This document shows, in pieces, positions 27,304-38,269 of a stretch of DNA of 64,000 nucleotides. A model generated the notes under the pieces. That model saw only the letters and a list, made by a program, of their open reading frames with translations. It was not told where the DNA came from and searched no databases. The stretch lies in contig NZ_CP064795.1 of the NCBI RefSeq assembly GCF_015644725.1, forward strand, positions 1,858,501 through 1,922,500, given 5' to 3'. Within the stretch, counting starts at the first letter, position 1, and the number at the start of each line of letters is the position of its first letter. This DNA comes from Salinimonas marina (GTDB lineage: Bacteria; Pseudomonadota; Gammaproteobacteria; Enterobacterales; Alteromonadaceae). The translations under genes were made by a program, and so were the position numbers.

Positions 27304-28674
27304 ATGATTAGTGTTTTTGATATGTTTAGCATTGGTATTGGCCCTTCCAGTTCTCATACTGTGGGTCCAATGCGTGCTGCTGCCGAATTTGTCGGCGAGC
27401 TTGAGCAACAAAACCTGCTCAATCAGGTGACCGGTATTAAAGTGGCATTGTTTGGTTCATTAGGCCAGACCGGTAAAGGCCACGGCACCGGTAAAGCCGT
27501 CATCCTCGGATTACTGGGCGAAGCACCCGAGTCCATTGATGTGGACTCTATCGATATGTGGCTGGAGCAGATCGATTCCAGTCAGCGCATTTTATTAAAT
27601 GGTACCCACGAGATTCGTTTTCCCAACAAAGATGCCATTGTATTTCACCGGCGCAAAAGTCTGCCCCGCCATGCCAATGCCCTGACCTTTTATGTGTACA
27701 AAGGCAAAGAAATCATCCGCGAGCAAACGTATTACAGCATCGGTGGCGGCTTTATCATCAAAGATGAAGACTTTGAGGCGACCAAGGCCCATGCGATGTC
27801 GATGCAGGTACAGGTGCCTTTTCCGTTTAGGTCCGCTGAAGCCATGTTAGAGCTATGCAAAAACAACGGCATGCGGATCTCATCACTGATGCTCAAAAAT
27901 GAAGCGGTGCATTCCCCTGAGCATGAGGTGAAAGCCCGTCTGTATGAAATTTGGCAGGCCATGAAAGCCTGTGTACAACGCGGTATTGAAAGCGAAGGGA
28001 TTTTGCCAGGCGGGCTTAAAGTGGTCCGTCGCGCTCCGGGTCTGTATCGGCGTTTACAAACCGAAAACAGCACCGATCCTATGCAAACCATGGATTGGGT
28101 GAATCTATTTGCGCTGGCCGTGAATGAAGAAAACGCCGCCGGCGGCCGGGTGGTTACGGCCCCCACCAATGGCGCAGCAGGCATCTTGCCCGCGGTGCTG
28201 CATTATTTTGACAAGTTTATTCGCCCGGTCGATACCGAAACCGCAGCCCGGTTTTTGCTGACCGCCGGTGCCATTGGTATTTTGTATAAAGAGAACGCCT
28301 CCATCAGTGGCGCCGAAGTGGGCTGTCAGGGTGAAGTGGGCGTAGCCTGCTCAATGGCCGCCGGCGCGTTAACCGAAATCATGGGTGGGTCGGTGTTAGC
28401 CGTAGAAAATGCGGCTGAAATTGGCATGGAGCACAATCTGGGGTTAACCTGCGATCCGGTAGGGGGTCTGGTTCAGGTGCCGTGTATCGAACGCAATGCC
28501 ATGGGCGCCATCAAGGCCATTAATGCCTCGCGACTGGCCATGCGTGGCAGTGGCGATCATAAGGTCTCGTTAGACAAGGTGATTAAAACCATGCGCGATA
28601 CCGGCAATGATATGAAAACGAAGTACAAAGAGACCGCCCGCGGCGGCCTGGCGGTAAACATCATCGAATGCTAA
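27304..28674 (+). CDS. sdaA: L-serine ammonia-lyase (iron-sulfur)
   Basis: Deaminates L-serine to pyruvate. 456 aa, single-chain type with beta domain first. Landmarks: [26 protein letters not shown] at the N-terminus, [13 protein letters not shown], the [15 protein letters not shown] loop, [29 protein letters not shown] with cluster-region cysteines, [25 protein letters not shown] with two more, and the C-terminal [16 protein letters not shown]. All family cysteines are present. It is transcribed alone, behind the hairpin at 27265-27298, and converges on cysB. Confidence 0.95.
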   Translation: MISVFDMFSIGIGPSSSHTVGPMRAAAEFVGELEQQNLLNQVTGIKVALFGSLGQTGKGHGTGKAVILGLLGEAPESIDVDSIDMWLEQIDSSQRILLNGTHEIRFPNKDAIVFHRRKSLPRHANALTFYVYKGKEIIREQTYYSIGGGFIIKDEDFEATKAHAMSMQVQVPFPFRSAEAMLELCKNNGMRISSLMLKNEAVHSPEHEVKARLYEIWQAMKACVQRGIESEGILPGGLKVVRRAPGLYRRLQTENSTDPMQTMDWVNLFALAVNEENAAGGRVVTAPTNGAAGILPAVLHYFDKFIRPVDTETAARFLLTAGAIGILYKENASISGAEVGCQGEVGVACSMAAGALTEIMGGSVLAVENAAEIGMEHNLGLTCDPVGGLVQVPCIERNAMGAIKAINASRLAMRGSGDHKVSLDKVIKTMRDTGNDMKTKYKETARGGLAVNIIEC

Positions 28675-28710
28675 ACCTTACAGGAGCGTAATAAGCATTC
28701 CTTATTGAAA

Positions 28711-29765
<1,055 letters not shown>

Positions 29766-29885
29766 CTATAGTCAGTTTGGTTATATACAAAGACTTATTA
29801 AAAAAACCGGTATACATTGTGTATTTTGATTTGGATTAACCAAAACCTTGCTATTTAACCCCTAATCTCAACCAGATGATGCCAT

Positions 29886-30590
29886 ATGCCCGAGACACCT
29901 GAACATCCAACGCACCATATCGATTTTTCCTCGGTATTGGCGGCGGCGGTCCATGATATGAAAAACTCGCTCTCACTGCTGATTCAATCTATTGAACAGC
30001 TAAGCGAGGTCATCGACGCTGCTGACAACCAAGCCAATGCCCAGGTGGCCAGCGTGCATTACGAAGCAACCCGCCTCAACACCTCCCTGGTGCAGCTGCT
30101 GTCTTTATACCGTACGCAACTGGATACCCTGCCGGTGACCGTAGAGCAGTGTTTTATTGCAGACTTACTTGAAGATGTGATGGGCGCCGTGCGGCTGTAC
30201 AAACAGCACAAAAACGTATCTGTCAGTGTGCAGTGCGATGACGATCTGAGTTGGTATTTAGACAGTGAGCTGGTGTATATGCTTATCAACGACGCGATCA
30301 TTAATGCGCTGCGCTATGGCAAACAGCATATTCAGGTGTCGGCGTTTGTGGAGCATGATGAGTTGGTGATCAAAGTAGAAGATGATGGTGAGGGCTATCC
30401 ACTGCATATGCTGAAACAGTCGCAAACCAGGATGGCCGAATTTACGCTTAGTCAGGGTCGTACCGGGCTGGGTATTTTCTTTGCCAGACTCATAGCCAGC
30501 GCCCATACGAGGGGACAAAAAAAAGGACGTATCATATTAAGCAACGGTGGATTATATTCGGGCAGTGTATTTGAGGTAAAAATACCGTAA
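29886..30590 (+). CDS. Soluble sensor histidine kinase core
   Basis: 234 aa with no sensor domain, no membrane segment and no signal peptide. It begins almost at once with the phosphoacceptor box: H23 in AAVHDMKNSLSLL. The ATPase domain follows: N box LINDAIINALRYG (about 135-147), VEDDGEGYP, and GRTGLGIFFARLIASAH. An active kinase is likely. HDMKN is typical of kinases whose partner response regulator supplies the sensor input. No response regulator gene is adjacent, so it is an orphan within this window. The membrane-anchored unknown gene follows 61 bases downstream on the same strand. Confidence 0.8.
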   Translation: MPETPEHPTHHIDFSSVLAAAVHDMKNSLSLLIQSIEQLSEVIDAADNQANAQVASVHYEATRLNTSLVQLLSLYRTQLDTLPVTVEQCFIADLLEDVMGAVRLYKQHKNVSVSVQCDDDLSWYLDSELVYMLINDAIINALRYGKQHIQVSAFVEHDELVIKVEDDGEGYPLHMLKQSQTRMAEFTLSQGRTGLGIFFARLIASAHTRGQKKGRIILSNGGLYSGSVFEVKIP

Positions 30591-30651
30591 ACTCTGCCGT
30601 TAATAGTATTATCAGTTGTTTAGCCTGTTGGATTAGGCAAAGCGGTAACCA

Positions 30652-31428
30652 ATGCAAACGGAACTATCCATGTTTACCATAATAATAATACTGATTGTTG
30701 TGCTGATTATCGCAGCAATCTTTATCAATGCGTATCAGCAACACAAAGCCAAAGTGGATGCCGAGCGCCGCGCCGAACTTGCTAAGCAAAAGACCATTGT
30801 CGATGAAACAGAAAATGTGCTGATGGCGGCAACCAGCATGCCGGTGTCGGGACGCTTGTTGCAGATATTACAAATCCGGGTCGCCAATGCTTTGAAAGCG
30901 ATTTACGAGTCAGGCATGGGCGGGCCCGATATCCGTCAACGCGCCGTGGATGCCGAGAACCGGGTGCAAAATGCTGACCCCGAGGCCCTGCCACCTGCGG
31001 ATTTTATGTTGCCTGATAACGACAAAATGATCATCCAGTACATTCAGGCGGTCAAAAAGTTTCGGATTTTGTTGCGCTCTGAACATTCCCGGGGAAAAGT
31101 AGAGTCGCGGGTGTACGCCGAAGAAGATAAAGCGCTGGAACGCCTGCAACTTAAAATCAATGTCGAGACACTGATCAAACGCGGCCGCAATGCCATGCAG
31201 TCCAATATGATGGGCTCTAGTCGCCAGTATTTTGAAAAAGCAGTAGCGGCGCTGGAAAATCAGCCGCAAACTGATGAATATATCGAATCAAGGTTAGCTA
31301 CGTTAAAACAGTGGTTAAGTGAGATTCAGGCCAATTTGAAAAGCGTTAATGCGCAGGATCGGGCAAAACGCCAGGAAGCTGAGCGCGATGAGCTGGATGA
31401 GCTGTTTGCGCCCAAGAAAAAATGGTAG
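30652..31428 (+). CDS. Membrane-anchored coiled-coil protein of unknown function
   Basis: 258 aa. One N-terminal membrane helix (about residues 8-26, FTIIIILIVVLIIAAIFIN), then a cytoplasmic charged helical region with several predicted coiled-coil stretches (YQQHKAKVDAERRAELAKQ, and a Lys/Asp/Glu-rich C-terminus AKRQEAERDELDELF). The middle (about 80-220) has regular helical repeats (SSRQYFEKAVAALENQPQT) reminiscent of a TPR but not convincing. I do not recognise the family. It follows the histidine kinase by 61 bases and may share its promoter. Confidence 0.6.
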   Translation: MQTELSMFTIIIILIVVLIIAAIFINAYQQHKAKVDAERRAELAKQKTIVDETENVLMAATSMPVSGRLLQILQIRVANALKAIYESGMGGPDIRQRAVDAENRVQNADPEALPPADFMLPDNDKMIIQYIQAVKKFRILLRSEHSRGKVESRVYAEEDKALERLQLKINVETLIKRGRNAMQSNMMGSSRQYFEKAVAALENQPQTDEYIESRLATLKQWLSEIQANLKSVNAQDRAKRQEAERDELDELFAPKKKW

Positions 31429-31474
31429 CTGCACGCGCTAAAGCCGCGCCAGCCGCTCTGCCCGGGCTGGATGG

Positions 31475-32365
31475 CTAACCATGCCAATCGTCTGCCAGGC
31501 ATTGTTCCCATAATGCCTGGCCTGCTACTGACATAGTACTGCGCGCCGCTTTAATCATCCCTACCTGGCGTACCATATCGGCATTGGTCAATGGCACACA
31601 CACCAGCTCATTTCGCAACATCTGCGGCTTACACAATTGTGGCATCACTGAAACCCCTAACCGTTTTGCAATCAGCTGACCCACCGACCCCAACTGGCCG
31701 GTTTCAGCGACAATTTTCAACTGACCATGACGCGCGGCACACTGCTCGGTCCACTGACGTACCGCTGAACCCCGGTTCATCGCAATAAACGGGCTTTTCA
31801 GCAACTGCGCAAAGCTAACCGCAGCCTGGTTGGCCAGTGGATGATCTGGGTATAAAACCGCCATAAAAGCATCATCAAATAACGGCTCAAAGCAAAACCC
31901 GTCACAATTTTCGGGCCGAAAGGTAAACCCCAATTCAGACCGGCCCGAGGCCACCGCCTGCAAGGTTTCTTCCATTACTACATCTAGAATGCTCAGCCGG
32001 ATATTGGCATAGCGGTGGTGATACTGTGCCAGAATCCGCGGCAAATACGACTCTGCGAATGACGGCATGGCAGCGATGGTAAGCCGCCCCTGTTTCACCG
32101 CAAACAGATTCTGTATCTCATCAAAGGTATCATCCCACTCATCAAGAAGCCGGCGAGCTCGGGGCAGCAAGGTCCTGCCTTCAGGGGTGAGTTGTACTCG
32201 CCGGGTACTACGGGAAAACACTTTACCGCCCAGTTGCTCTTCCATTTTTTTGATGGCGCTGGACAATGCCGGTTGGGTGATATGCAGTTTTTCGGCAGCT
32301 TCGGCAAAGGTAGTGGACTCGGCTACCCGTATGAACGCCAGCATGTTTCGATAAGATATTGCCAT
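31475..32365 (-). CDS. LysR-family transcriptional regulator
   Basis: 296 aa. Winged helix-turn-helix at about residues 5-64: MLAFIRVAESTTFAEAAEKL, ITQPALSSAIKKMEEQLG, VFSRSTRRVQLTPEG. The effector domain has a C-terminal QLIAKRLGVSVMPQL. The ATG is 103 bases from the start of the divergent scoA, the standard arrangement for a LysR protein that controls its neighbour. It therefore probably regulates the CoA-transferase operon; the ligand is unknown. Confidence 0.88.
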   Translation of the reverse strand: MAISYRNMLAFIRVAESTTFAEAAEKLHITQPALSSAIKKMEEQLGGKVFSRSTRRVQLTPEGRTLLPRARRLLDEWDDTFDEIQNLFAVKQGRLTIAAMPSFAESYLPRILAQYHHRYANIRLSILDVVMEETLQAVASGRSELGFTFRPENCDGFCFEPLFDDAFMAVLYPDHPLANQAAVSFAQLLKSPFIAMNRGSAVRQWTEQCAARHGQLKIVAETGQLGSVGQLIAKRLGVSVMPQLCKPQMLRNELVCVPLTNADMVRQVGMIKAARSTMSVAGQALWEQCLADDWHG

Positions 32366-32468
32366 TATTGATAAATTTATTTTATTAATATTGATATAAA
32401 ATTAATTTTACAAAAAATTTTCTCTCACTGATACTCGAGTTTGTCTTTGAATAAAACAGGAGCGTCGA
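32366..32468. promoter_or_regulatory. AT-rich divergent promoter, LysR gene / scoAB
   Basis: 103 bases, mostly A and T. TATTGATA occurs at 32366-32373 and 32389-32396, 23 bases apart, and could be part of the LysR binding region. AGGAGCG lies before the scoA ATG. Confidence 0.45.
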
Positions 32469-33176
32469 ATGTCAGGTTTCGATAAAGTCGTCACCAGCTA
32501 TGCTGAGGCGATGCAAGGATTAACAGATGGCATGACCGTTATCGCCGGTGGCTTTGGATTATGTGGGATCCCCGAAGGATTAATTAACCAAATCAAAACC
32601 ATGGGCACCACTGATCTGACCGTTGTGTCCAACAACTGTGGGGTCGACGGCTTTGGACTGGGCATACTGCTTGAAGATAAACAGATTCGCAAGATGATCT
32701 CTTCGTATGTAGGCGAAAATGCGCTGTTTGAAAAGCAACTGCTGGCCAACGAGCTTGAGGTTGAGTTAACCCCCCAGGGCACGCTGGCAGAAAAAATGCG
32801 CGCCGGCGGCGCGGGCATCCCGGGCTTTTATACTGCCACCGGTTACGGTACCCCGGTAGGCGAAGGCAAAGATGTGAAGCACTTTGACGGTCGCCCTTAT
32901 ATCCTGGAGCCCTCTATTACCGGCGATTTTGCTATTGTGAAAGCCTACAAGGCCGACCGTTTTGGTAATTGTATCTATCGTCATACCGCCCAAAACTTTA
33001 ACCCTATGGCGGCCACCGCCGGTAAAATTACGGTGGTAGAAGTAGAAGAGATTGTTGAGCCTGGTGAACTGGACCCGGCCCATATCCATACCCCCGGCAT
33101 CTATGTCGATCGCATTATAAAAGGAACCTTCGAAAAACGCATCGAACGCAAGGTTCTGGCAAAGGAGGAGCGTTAA
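32469..33176 (+). CDS. scoA: 3-oxoacid CoA-transferase subunit A
   Basis: Alpha subunit of succinyl-CoA (or acetyl-CoA):3-oxoacid CoA-transferase, which activates acetoacetate. 235 aa. Glycine-rich CoA-binding motif [13 protein letters not shown] near residues 27-39, then [14 protein letters not shown] and [28 protein letters not shown], all typical. The C-terminus [12 protein letters not shown] fits. AGGAGCG gives the start. scoB begins one base after its stop with AAGGAGGAG as its ribosome site within the scoA tail. Works with acetoacetate from leucine or ketone body breakdown. Confidence 0.93.
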   Translation: MSGFDKVVTSYAEAMQGLTDGMTVIAGGFGLCGIPEGLINQIKTMGTTDLTVVSNNCGVDGFGLGILLEDKQIRKMISSYVGENALFEKQLLANELEVELTPQGTLAEKMRAGGAGIPGFYTATGYGTPVGEGKDVKHFDGRPYILEPSITGDFAIVKAYKADRFGNCIYRHTAQNFNPMAATAGKITVVEVEEIVEPGELDPAHIHTPGIYVDRIIKGTFEKRIERKVLAKEER

Positions 33177-33177
33177 T

Positions 33178-33842
33178 ATGGCACTTTCCCGAGACCAAAT
33201 CGCCATGCGAGTGGCGCAGGAATTTAAAGACGGCAGCTATGTCAATCTGGGGATCGGCATCCCTACCCTGGCGGCCAATTATGTACCTGAAGGGTAGAGG
33301 TGATGCTGCAGTCTGAAAACGGGCTATTGGGGATGGGTCGCTACCCTACCGAAGCCGAAGTTGATGCGGATATGATTAATGCCGGCAAAGAAACGGTGAC
33401 CGCGATCGATGGCGCATCCATTTTTAATTCGGCTGAAAGTTTTGCCATGATTCGCGGCGGTCATGTGGATTTTACCGTGCTTGGTGCCTTTGAGGTCGAT
33501 GTAAACGGCAATATCGCCAGCTGGATGATACCCGGAAAACTGGTAAAAGGTATGGGTGGCGCGATGGATCTTGTGGCCGGGGCCAAAAATATTATCGTCA
33601 CGATGACTCACGCCGACAAACACGGCAATTCAAAATTACTGCCGGCCTGCAAGCTGCCGCTCACAGGGGTCAACTGCATCACCAGCATCATCACCGATCT
33701 GGCGGTGCTGGAAGTAAAAGACGGTGCGTTTCATTTGCAGGAGCGAGCGCCAGGCGTTTCGGTAGAAGAAATTCAACAAAAAACAGCCGGCAAATTAGTG
33801 GTGCCAGACAATGTGCCTGAAATGCAGGTATCGCAGATATAA
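33178..33842 (+). CDS. scoB: 3-oxoacid CoA-transferase subunit B, frameshifted at 33292-33294
   Basis: Beta subunit carrying the catalytic glutamate. Starts ATG at 33178 behind [25 protein letters not shown], then [17 protein letters not shown] and a TAG. Adding one G to the GGG at 33292-33294 reads [19 protein letters not shown], restoring the ENG motif with the catalytic Glu and joining the frame that runs to 33842. The result is 221 aa, the normal size. Later landmarks: [15 protein letters not shown] and [13 protein letters not shown] region. The stop is best explained as a missing G in the sequence. Confidence 0.88.
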
Positions 33843-33936
33843 ATACTGAGGTTTTTAGCGGCCGGCCGGCCTGGCCGCTTTCAATCATCGCGCGCTTGGT
33901 AGATAATGCCCTTATTGCCAACTAAGGGGTTTACCA

Positions 33937-35274
33937 TTGCAAGTCAGCGATCTTCCTGTTCATCATAAAATTATCAAAAAGCTGGAAACAAAAGGGTTTG
34001 AGACCCTGACTGAAATCCAGCAAAAAGCCATGTTACCGGCCATTGGCGGTAAAGATATTATTGCGTCGTCACAAACTGGCTCAGGCAAGACACTGGCATT
34101 TTTGATCCCCGCCCTTAACCGTCTACTCAATGAAAAAGCCTTAAGTCGTAAAGATCCCCGCGTGGTTATTCTAGCGCCAACCCGCGAGCTTGCTAAACAG
34201 GTATTTACCGAAGCAAAAAATCTGACCACCGGTCTTAACCTTCCCTGCGCCCTGGTCGTAGGGGGCGAAAACTACAATAATCAGGTAAAAGTGCTGCGTA
34301 AAAACCCGGCAATTGTGGTGGGTACGGCCGGTCGAATTGCCGATCATCTGTTAGACAAAACCTTCTTTTTGAACGGCCTGGAATTGCTGATTTTTGATGA
34401 AGCTGATCGCATGCTCGATTTAGGCTTTATCGCCCAGCTCAATATGATCAATCAGTTTGCTGATCACCGCAAACGTCAGACCATGTTGTTCTCGGCAACG
34501 CTGGATAATATTGAGCTGACGCATCTAAGCAAAAGTTTGCTCAAAGCCCCGGTGCGAATTACCGTAGGTCAGTCGACCGCCGCCCACCAGGACATCAGCG
34601 AGAAGGTCTATTTTGCAGATAATATTGATCACAAAGATGCGCTGTTAAAACAATGCATCAGTGAGCATGACTACAATCAGGCCATTGTCTTCACTGCCAC
34701 CCGTGAAGACACCAATCGTATTAGCACGCTGTTGAACGAACAGCATCTTCAAGCCATTGCCCTGCGTGGCGATCTGCCGCAACACCAGCGCGCTCAGATC
34801 ATGAGTGAATTCAGCCGCGGACAACATAGTATCCTGGTGACCACTGATGTGGCTTCACGAGGCCTGGATTTACTGAAAGTCGGCCTGGTGATTAATTATG
34901 ATATGCCTAAGCAATCTGATGAATATATTCACCGGATTGGTCGTACCGGGCGCGCCGGGCAAAAAGGGCAGGCCGTATCCATGGTGGGTCCTCGCGACTG
35001 GCAAAGCTACGAAGCGGTCAAGGCTCACCTCGACTACCCGCTGGAATGCGGGCCGCACCCGGAACTGCCGGCCCGGTTTTATGGAATCAAACCCAAAAAG
35101 CCGGCTGCAAAGCCAGGTGAGCAAAAGCGCAGCAACACATCTTCTAAAGACAATGCCAGTAAAGCAGCCAGACCGGCGAAAAAGCGGGTAGATACCACCA
35201 CCGGTACCGACGTGGGCCATCAGCCTATTATGCGTAAAAAACGCACCCCGAACACTGATACCGACGACGGCTAA
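33937..35274 (+). CDS. DEAD-box RNA helicase (RhlE-like)
   Basis: ATP-dependent RNA helicase. 445 aa, with a TTG start at 33937 behind AAGGGG. Motifs in order: Q motif (TEIQQKAMLPAI), I (ASSQTGSGKT), Ia (APTRELAKQ), II (DEADRMLDLGF), III (SATL), IV-V (VTTDVASRGLDL), VI (HRIGRTGRAGQ). The C-terminal 90 residues are Lys/Arg/Ala-rich and disordered, typical for RhlE-type helicases and RNA binding. Which RhlE/SrmB subgroup it belongs to is not decided. It is transcribed alone. Confidence 0.93.
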   Translation: MQVSDLPVHHKIIKKLETKGFETLTEIQQKAMLPAIGGKDIIASSQTGSGKTLAFLIPALNRLLNEKALSRKDPRVVILAPTRELAKQVFTEAKNLTTGLNLPCALVVGGENYNNQVKVLRKNPAIVVGTAGRIADHLLDKTFFLNGLELLIFDEADRMLDLGFIAQLNMINQFADHRKRQTMLFSATLDNIELTHLSKSLLKAPVRITVGQSTAAHQDISEKVYFADNIDHKDALLKQCISEHDYNQAIVFTATREDTNRISTLLNEQHLQAIALRGDLPQHQRAQIMSEFSRGQHSILVTTDVASRGLDLLKVGLVINYDMPKQSDEYIHRIGRTGRAGQKGQAVSMVGPRDWQSYEAVKAHLDYPLECGPHPELPARFYGIKPKKPAAKPGEQKRSNTSSKDNASKAARPAKKRVDTTTGTDVGHQPIMRKKRTPNTDTDDG

Positions 35275-35600
35275 TCAAGCCGGCGCCTGGCCAGAGTAGC
35301 TAACGCCGGAAAGATTAAGGCCGGAGTGGTTAAGGCCGGAGTGGTCAGGATCATTGCCAGCGCCGCCCGCTCTGGGCCGCTGGTCTTTAAAGCCAGCGCT
35401 GCCCGGTAGTGTGTAACCTCCCCCACATTTTGCGCCCTGGGTGTGCATGGCGTGGGACGGCTTTCGGCTTAGCCGGCCGGCCCGGCTCCCCCCCTTACCG
35501 CCGGTATAGGTCTAAAAGTTTTCACAATTCAGCGAAAGGGTGTTGCAGGCGGCTGTTTTTATTGCTGATATAGGGTTCAACGCGATCATAAGGGAAAACC
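35275..35600. other. 326-bp gap with short tandem repeats
   Basis: It lies between the helicase and the lipoprotein hydrolase, both plus. Besides the 15-bp repeats (35301-35345) there is an imperfect palindrome GCTGGTCTTTAAAGCCAGC near 35380, perhaps a terminator. No ORF is credible. Confidence 0.45.
35301..35345. repeat. 15-bp tandem repeat, about three copies
   Basis: TAAGGCCGGAGTGGT at 35316-35330 and 35331-35345 is exact; 35301-35315 (TAACGCCGGAAAGAT) is a diverged copy, and the 15 bases before it share part of it. It lies in the gap after the helicase gene. Confidence 0.7.
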
Positions 35601-36461
35601 ATGCGCATCTGTACAGGCTTAATCGCACTAATGTTACTCACAGGGTGTCAAAGCCAAAGCACCTCAAAGAGCCCGGTCTCGCCCCCATCTGACAACATTC
35701 AGCCCCCTACTCCGGTACAAAATGTAAGCTATGGGCAGGTGCTGGAACAGCCCCATGTTCCGGCGGATGCACGTCTACGCTATGGTAGCGATCCGTTGCA
35801 GTTCGGTGAGCTATGGCTTCCTGAAGCCGGCGAACACCCTGCGCCACTGGTGGTATTTGTGCATGGCGGCTGCTGGCTCAATCAATTTGATTTGACCCAC
35901 AGCTACCCGGCGGCAAGTGCTTTACAACAGCAGGGCTTTGCAGTGTGGTCGATTGAATACCGGCGCACCGGCGATACCGGAGGTGGCTGGCCCGGTAGTC
36001 TGCAGGATATTGTCCAGGCCATAGAGTTTATTCAGACCCAACAGCAATATCAAATAGATAGCAGCAGCATTAGTCTGGTGGGACATTCTGCGGGTGGCCA
36101 TCTGGCCCTGCTGGCCAGTAAGCAGCTTAATACGCCGGTAGATAAGGTTATCGGCCTGGCCCCCATCATCGATATTGAACGCTATGCCCGGGGCGAGAAC
36201 AGCTGTCAGGCGGCCACGGCCCAATTTATGGGCGGCACTCCCAATCAACGTGTACGCCAGTATGCACAAGCCAACCCGATGAACTTTTCCTACGATGGCA
36301 CAGTGGCTATTCTGACAGGTGGGCAGGACCAGATTGTACCCTTGCCGGAAAATCCGCTTCCTGCTACGCAGTTTGTGTCTATTTCCGGCGCCGGTCACTT
36401 TGACTGGGTTCATCCCGGCACGCTGGCGTTTTCTTATTTTGTCGATTTACTGGAAAAATAA
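35601..36461 (+). CDS. Lipoprotein alpha/beta hydrolase, next to kynureninase
   Basis: 286 aa. N-terminal lipoprotein signal with lipobox LLTGC (Cys16), so the mature protein should be lipid-anchored in the periplasm or outer membrane. Alpha/beta hydrolase core: oxyanion region FVHGGCW (HGGxW, near 87-92), nucleophile S163 in GHSAGGH, later Asp in GGQDQIVP, and catalytic His in GAGHFDW. HGGxW and this layout fit the hormone-sensitive lipase/arylformamidase branch. It lies 3 bases before kynU, which suggests an N-formylkynurenine formamidase role, but the lipoprotein signal would put it outside the cytoplasm; the role is inferred only. Confidence 0.7.
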   Translation: MRICTGLIALMLLTGCQSQSTSKSPVSPPSDNIQPPTPVQNVSYGQVLEQPHVPADARLRYGSDPLQFGELWLPEAGEHPAPLVVFVHGGCWLNQFDLTHSYPAASALQQQGFAVWSIEYRRTGDTGGGWPGSLQDIVQAIEFIQTQQQYQIDSSSISLVGHSAGGHLALLASKQLNTPVDKVIGLAPIIDIERYARGENSCQAATAQFMGGTPNQRVRQYAQANPMNFSYDGTVAILTGGQDQIVPLPENPLPATQFVSISGAGHFDWVHPGTLAFSYFVDLLEK

Positions 36462-36464
36462 TTA

Positions 36465-37703
36465 ATGATGCAACTTAGCGATTTAACACAGCGTGATGAA
36501 CAGGATCCATTAGCTTCCAAACGAATGCAATTCGAATTACCCCAGGACACGATTTATCTGGACGGCAACTCGTTAGGCGCCCTTCCCAAAGCCAGTGCCA
36601 AACGGGTGCAGGAAGTGGTAAGCCAGCAATGGGGCAATGATTTAATTAGCTCCTGGAACAAGCACCAGTGGATTGAATTGCCCCTTGAGACCGCTGAGAA
36701 AATTGCTCCGCTTATCGGTGCTGCCAAAGACCAGGTCATTGTGTGCGACTCTATTTCGGTGAACCTGTTTAAACTGCTTACCGCTGCCTTAGCGATGCAG
36801 ACCGGACGTAACATCGTGGTCTCGGAACAGGGCAACTTTCCTACTGATCTGTACATGGTTCAGGGCATTGAAGCTTTACTCGGCGAACAGCGCTGTACGT
36901 TGAACAGTGTGGCCACTGCCGATATTGAAAGTGCCTTGACCGAAGAGGTGGCGGTGCTGATGCTCACGCACGTGAATTTCAAGACCGGCCGTATTCACGA
37001 TATGCAGCGTCTGACCAGATTGGCCCAGGATAAAGGCATTCTGGTACTGTGGGATCTGGCCCACAGCGCCGGTGCTTTACCGGTGGAACTGGACAAGTGT
37101 AACGCCGATTTTGCGGTAGGCTGTGGTTACAAATATCTGAACGGCGGCCCCGGAGCCCCCGCATTTTTGTATGCCGCCTCCCGACATCATGATGCCATAA
37201 GACAGCCATTAAGCGGCTGGATGGGACACACCAGCCCGTTTGCGTTTGACGAAGCGTATCAACCTGCCCCCGGTATTAAACAGTTCTTAACCGGTACCCC
37301 ATCAGTTATTGCGATGGCTGTCCTGGACGCCGCCTTAGAGGTGTTCACCGATATTGATATGTACCAGCTTCGCGAAAAGTCGGTGGCGTTAACCGACAGT
37401 TTTTTAACCTTAAAGGAACAGCAGGCAGCATTGGATGAGTTACAGCTTATATCCCCCGTTGATACCAGCGTGCGTGGGAGCCAGCTCTCGTTCACGCATC
37501 AAAACGCCTATGCTATCTGTCAGGCATTGATCGATCATGGTGTGGTACCGGATTTTCGCGCCCCGGATATCATTCGTTTTGGTTTTACCCCCTTGTATCT
37601 TCGCTACCAGGACATGCACACCGCCATTGAAATTCTGGTAAAGGTTATGTCTGAAAAGCTGTATTTACAGCAACAGTATCAGGTTAAGGCAGCGGTGACA
37701 TAA
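36465..37703 (+). CDS. kynU: Kynureninase
   Basis: PLP enzyme splitting kynurenine to anthranilate and alanine. 412 aa. Landmarks: IYLDGNSLGALP near residues 30-41, NFPTDLYMVQG, the HVNFKTGRIHDM block, WDLAHSAGALPVEL with the PLP aspartate region, and K223 in GCGYKYLNGGPGAP. The C-terminal DFRAPDIIRFGFTPLY completes the family signature. ATG at 36465 is 3 bases after the hydrolase stop. No tryptophan 2,3-dioxygenase gene is in the window, so the upstream step is encoded elsewhere. Confidence 0.95.
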   Translation: MMQLSDLTQRDEQDPLASKRMQFELPQDTIYLDGNSLGALPKASAKRVQEVVSQQWGNDLISSWNKHQWIELPLETAEKIAPLIGAAKDQVIVCDSISVNLFKLLTAALAMQTGRNIVVSEQGNFPTDLYMVQGIEALLGEQRCTLNSVATADIESALTEEVAVLMLTHVNFKTGRIHDMQRLTRLAQDKGILVLWDLAHSAGALPVELDKCNADFAVGCGYKYLNGGPGAPAFLYAASRHHDAIRQPLSGWMGHTSPFAFDEAYQPAPGIKQFLTGTPSVIAMAVLDAALEVFTDIDMYQLREKSVALTDSFLTLKEQQAALDELQLISPVDTSVRGSQLSFTHQNAYAICQALIDHGVVPDFRAPDIIRFGFTPLYLRYQDMHTAIEILVKVMSEKLYLQQQYQVKAAVT

Positions 37704-37945
37704 CCGCTTACGCCTGTCAAATGAAGTGGGTGGCGGCTCCTCAATAACTGAGTTCGTCATCCCGATGGGTGGCTCCTACGGCTCAGTCCTGTTGCGATTA
37801 GCAATTTATCAGCATAGATGACTTCGGTCAGAAAAAGTTTCACCCAGTGTTTTGTGTGATTGATTACTCTTTAGTCCGAAGAGGTGGGAGTGGACCGGCA
37901 AGGTGATGGGTTAGAAGCAATGCTAAAAGCTATGTAGAGGTCATT

Positions 37946-38269
37946 ATGTCATCATTGATCGTATCGCTTGTCTTTTCATTTGTGACCTACTGGCTTATCA
38001 GCCTTTTTGCCAGCTTGGAAGAGGCTGTGCGGATGCTGGCTTTTAACAACTCCTTTAAATCAAAGTTTAAGGCTTCATTTGAAAATCGATATATTCACAC
38101 CGCATTGACTGTTTTTCTGGTGCTGATTATAGGCGGAAGTTTTGTGGCTAAGAGCTTGAGTAATGAAAGTGATGGTGTCTCTTCCGATATTTTCCCGCAT
38201 ATAGGAGCACTGATGGGCTATATCACCGCATGGATATCCCACATGAAAGTAATCAAAAAGAATCGATAG
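37946..38269 (+). CDS. Small membrane protein, unknown
   Basis: 107 aa. One hydrophobic segment at the N-terminus (about residues 3-23) and two further (about 51-67 and 85-101), so three membrane helices are likely. ATG at 37946 has GAGGTCAT upstream. I do not recognise a family. Flanked by intergenic DNA on both sides, next to the RAYT region. Confidence 0.5.
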   Translation: MSSLIVSLVFSFVTYWLISLFASLEEAVRMLAFNNSFKSKFKASFENRYIHTALTVFLVLIIGGSFVAKSLSNESDGVSSDIFPHIGALMGYITAWISHMKVIKKNR

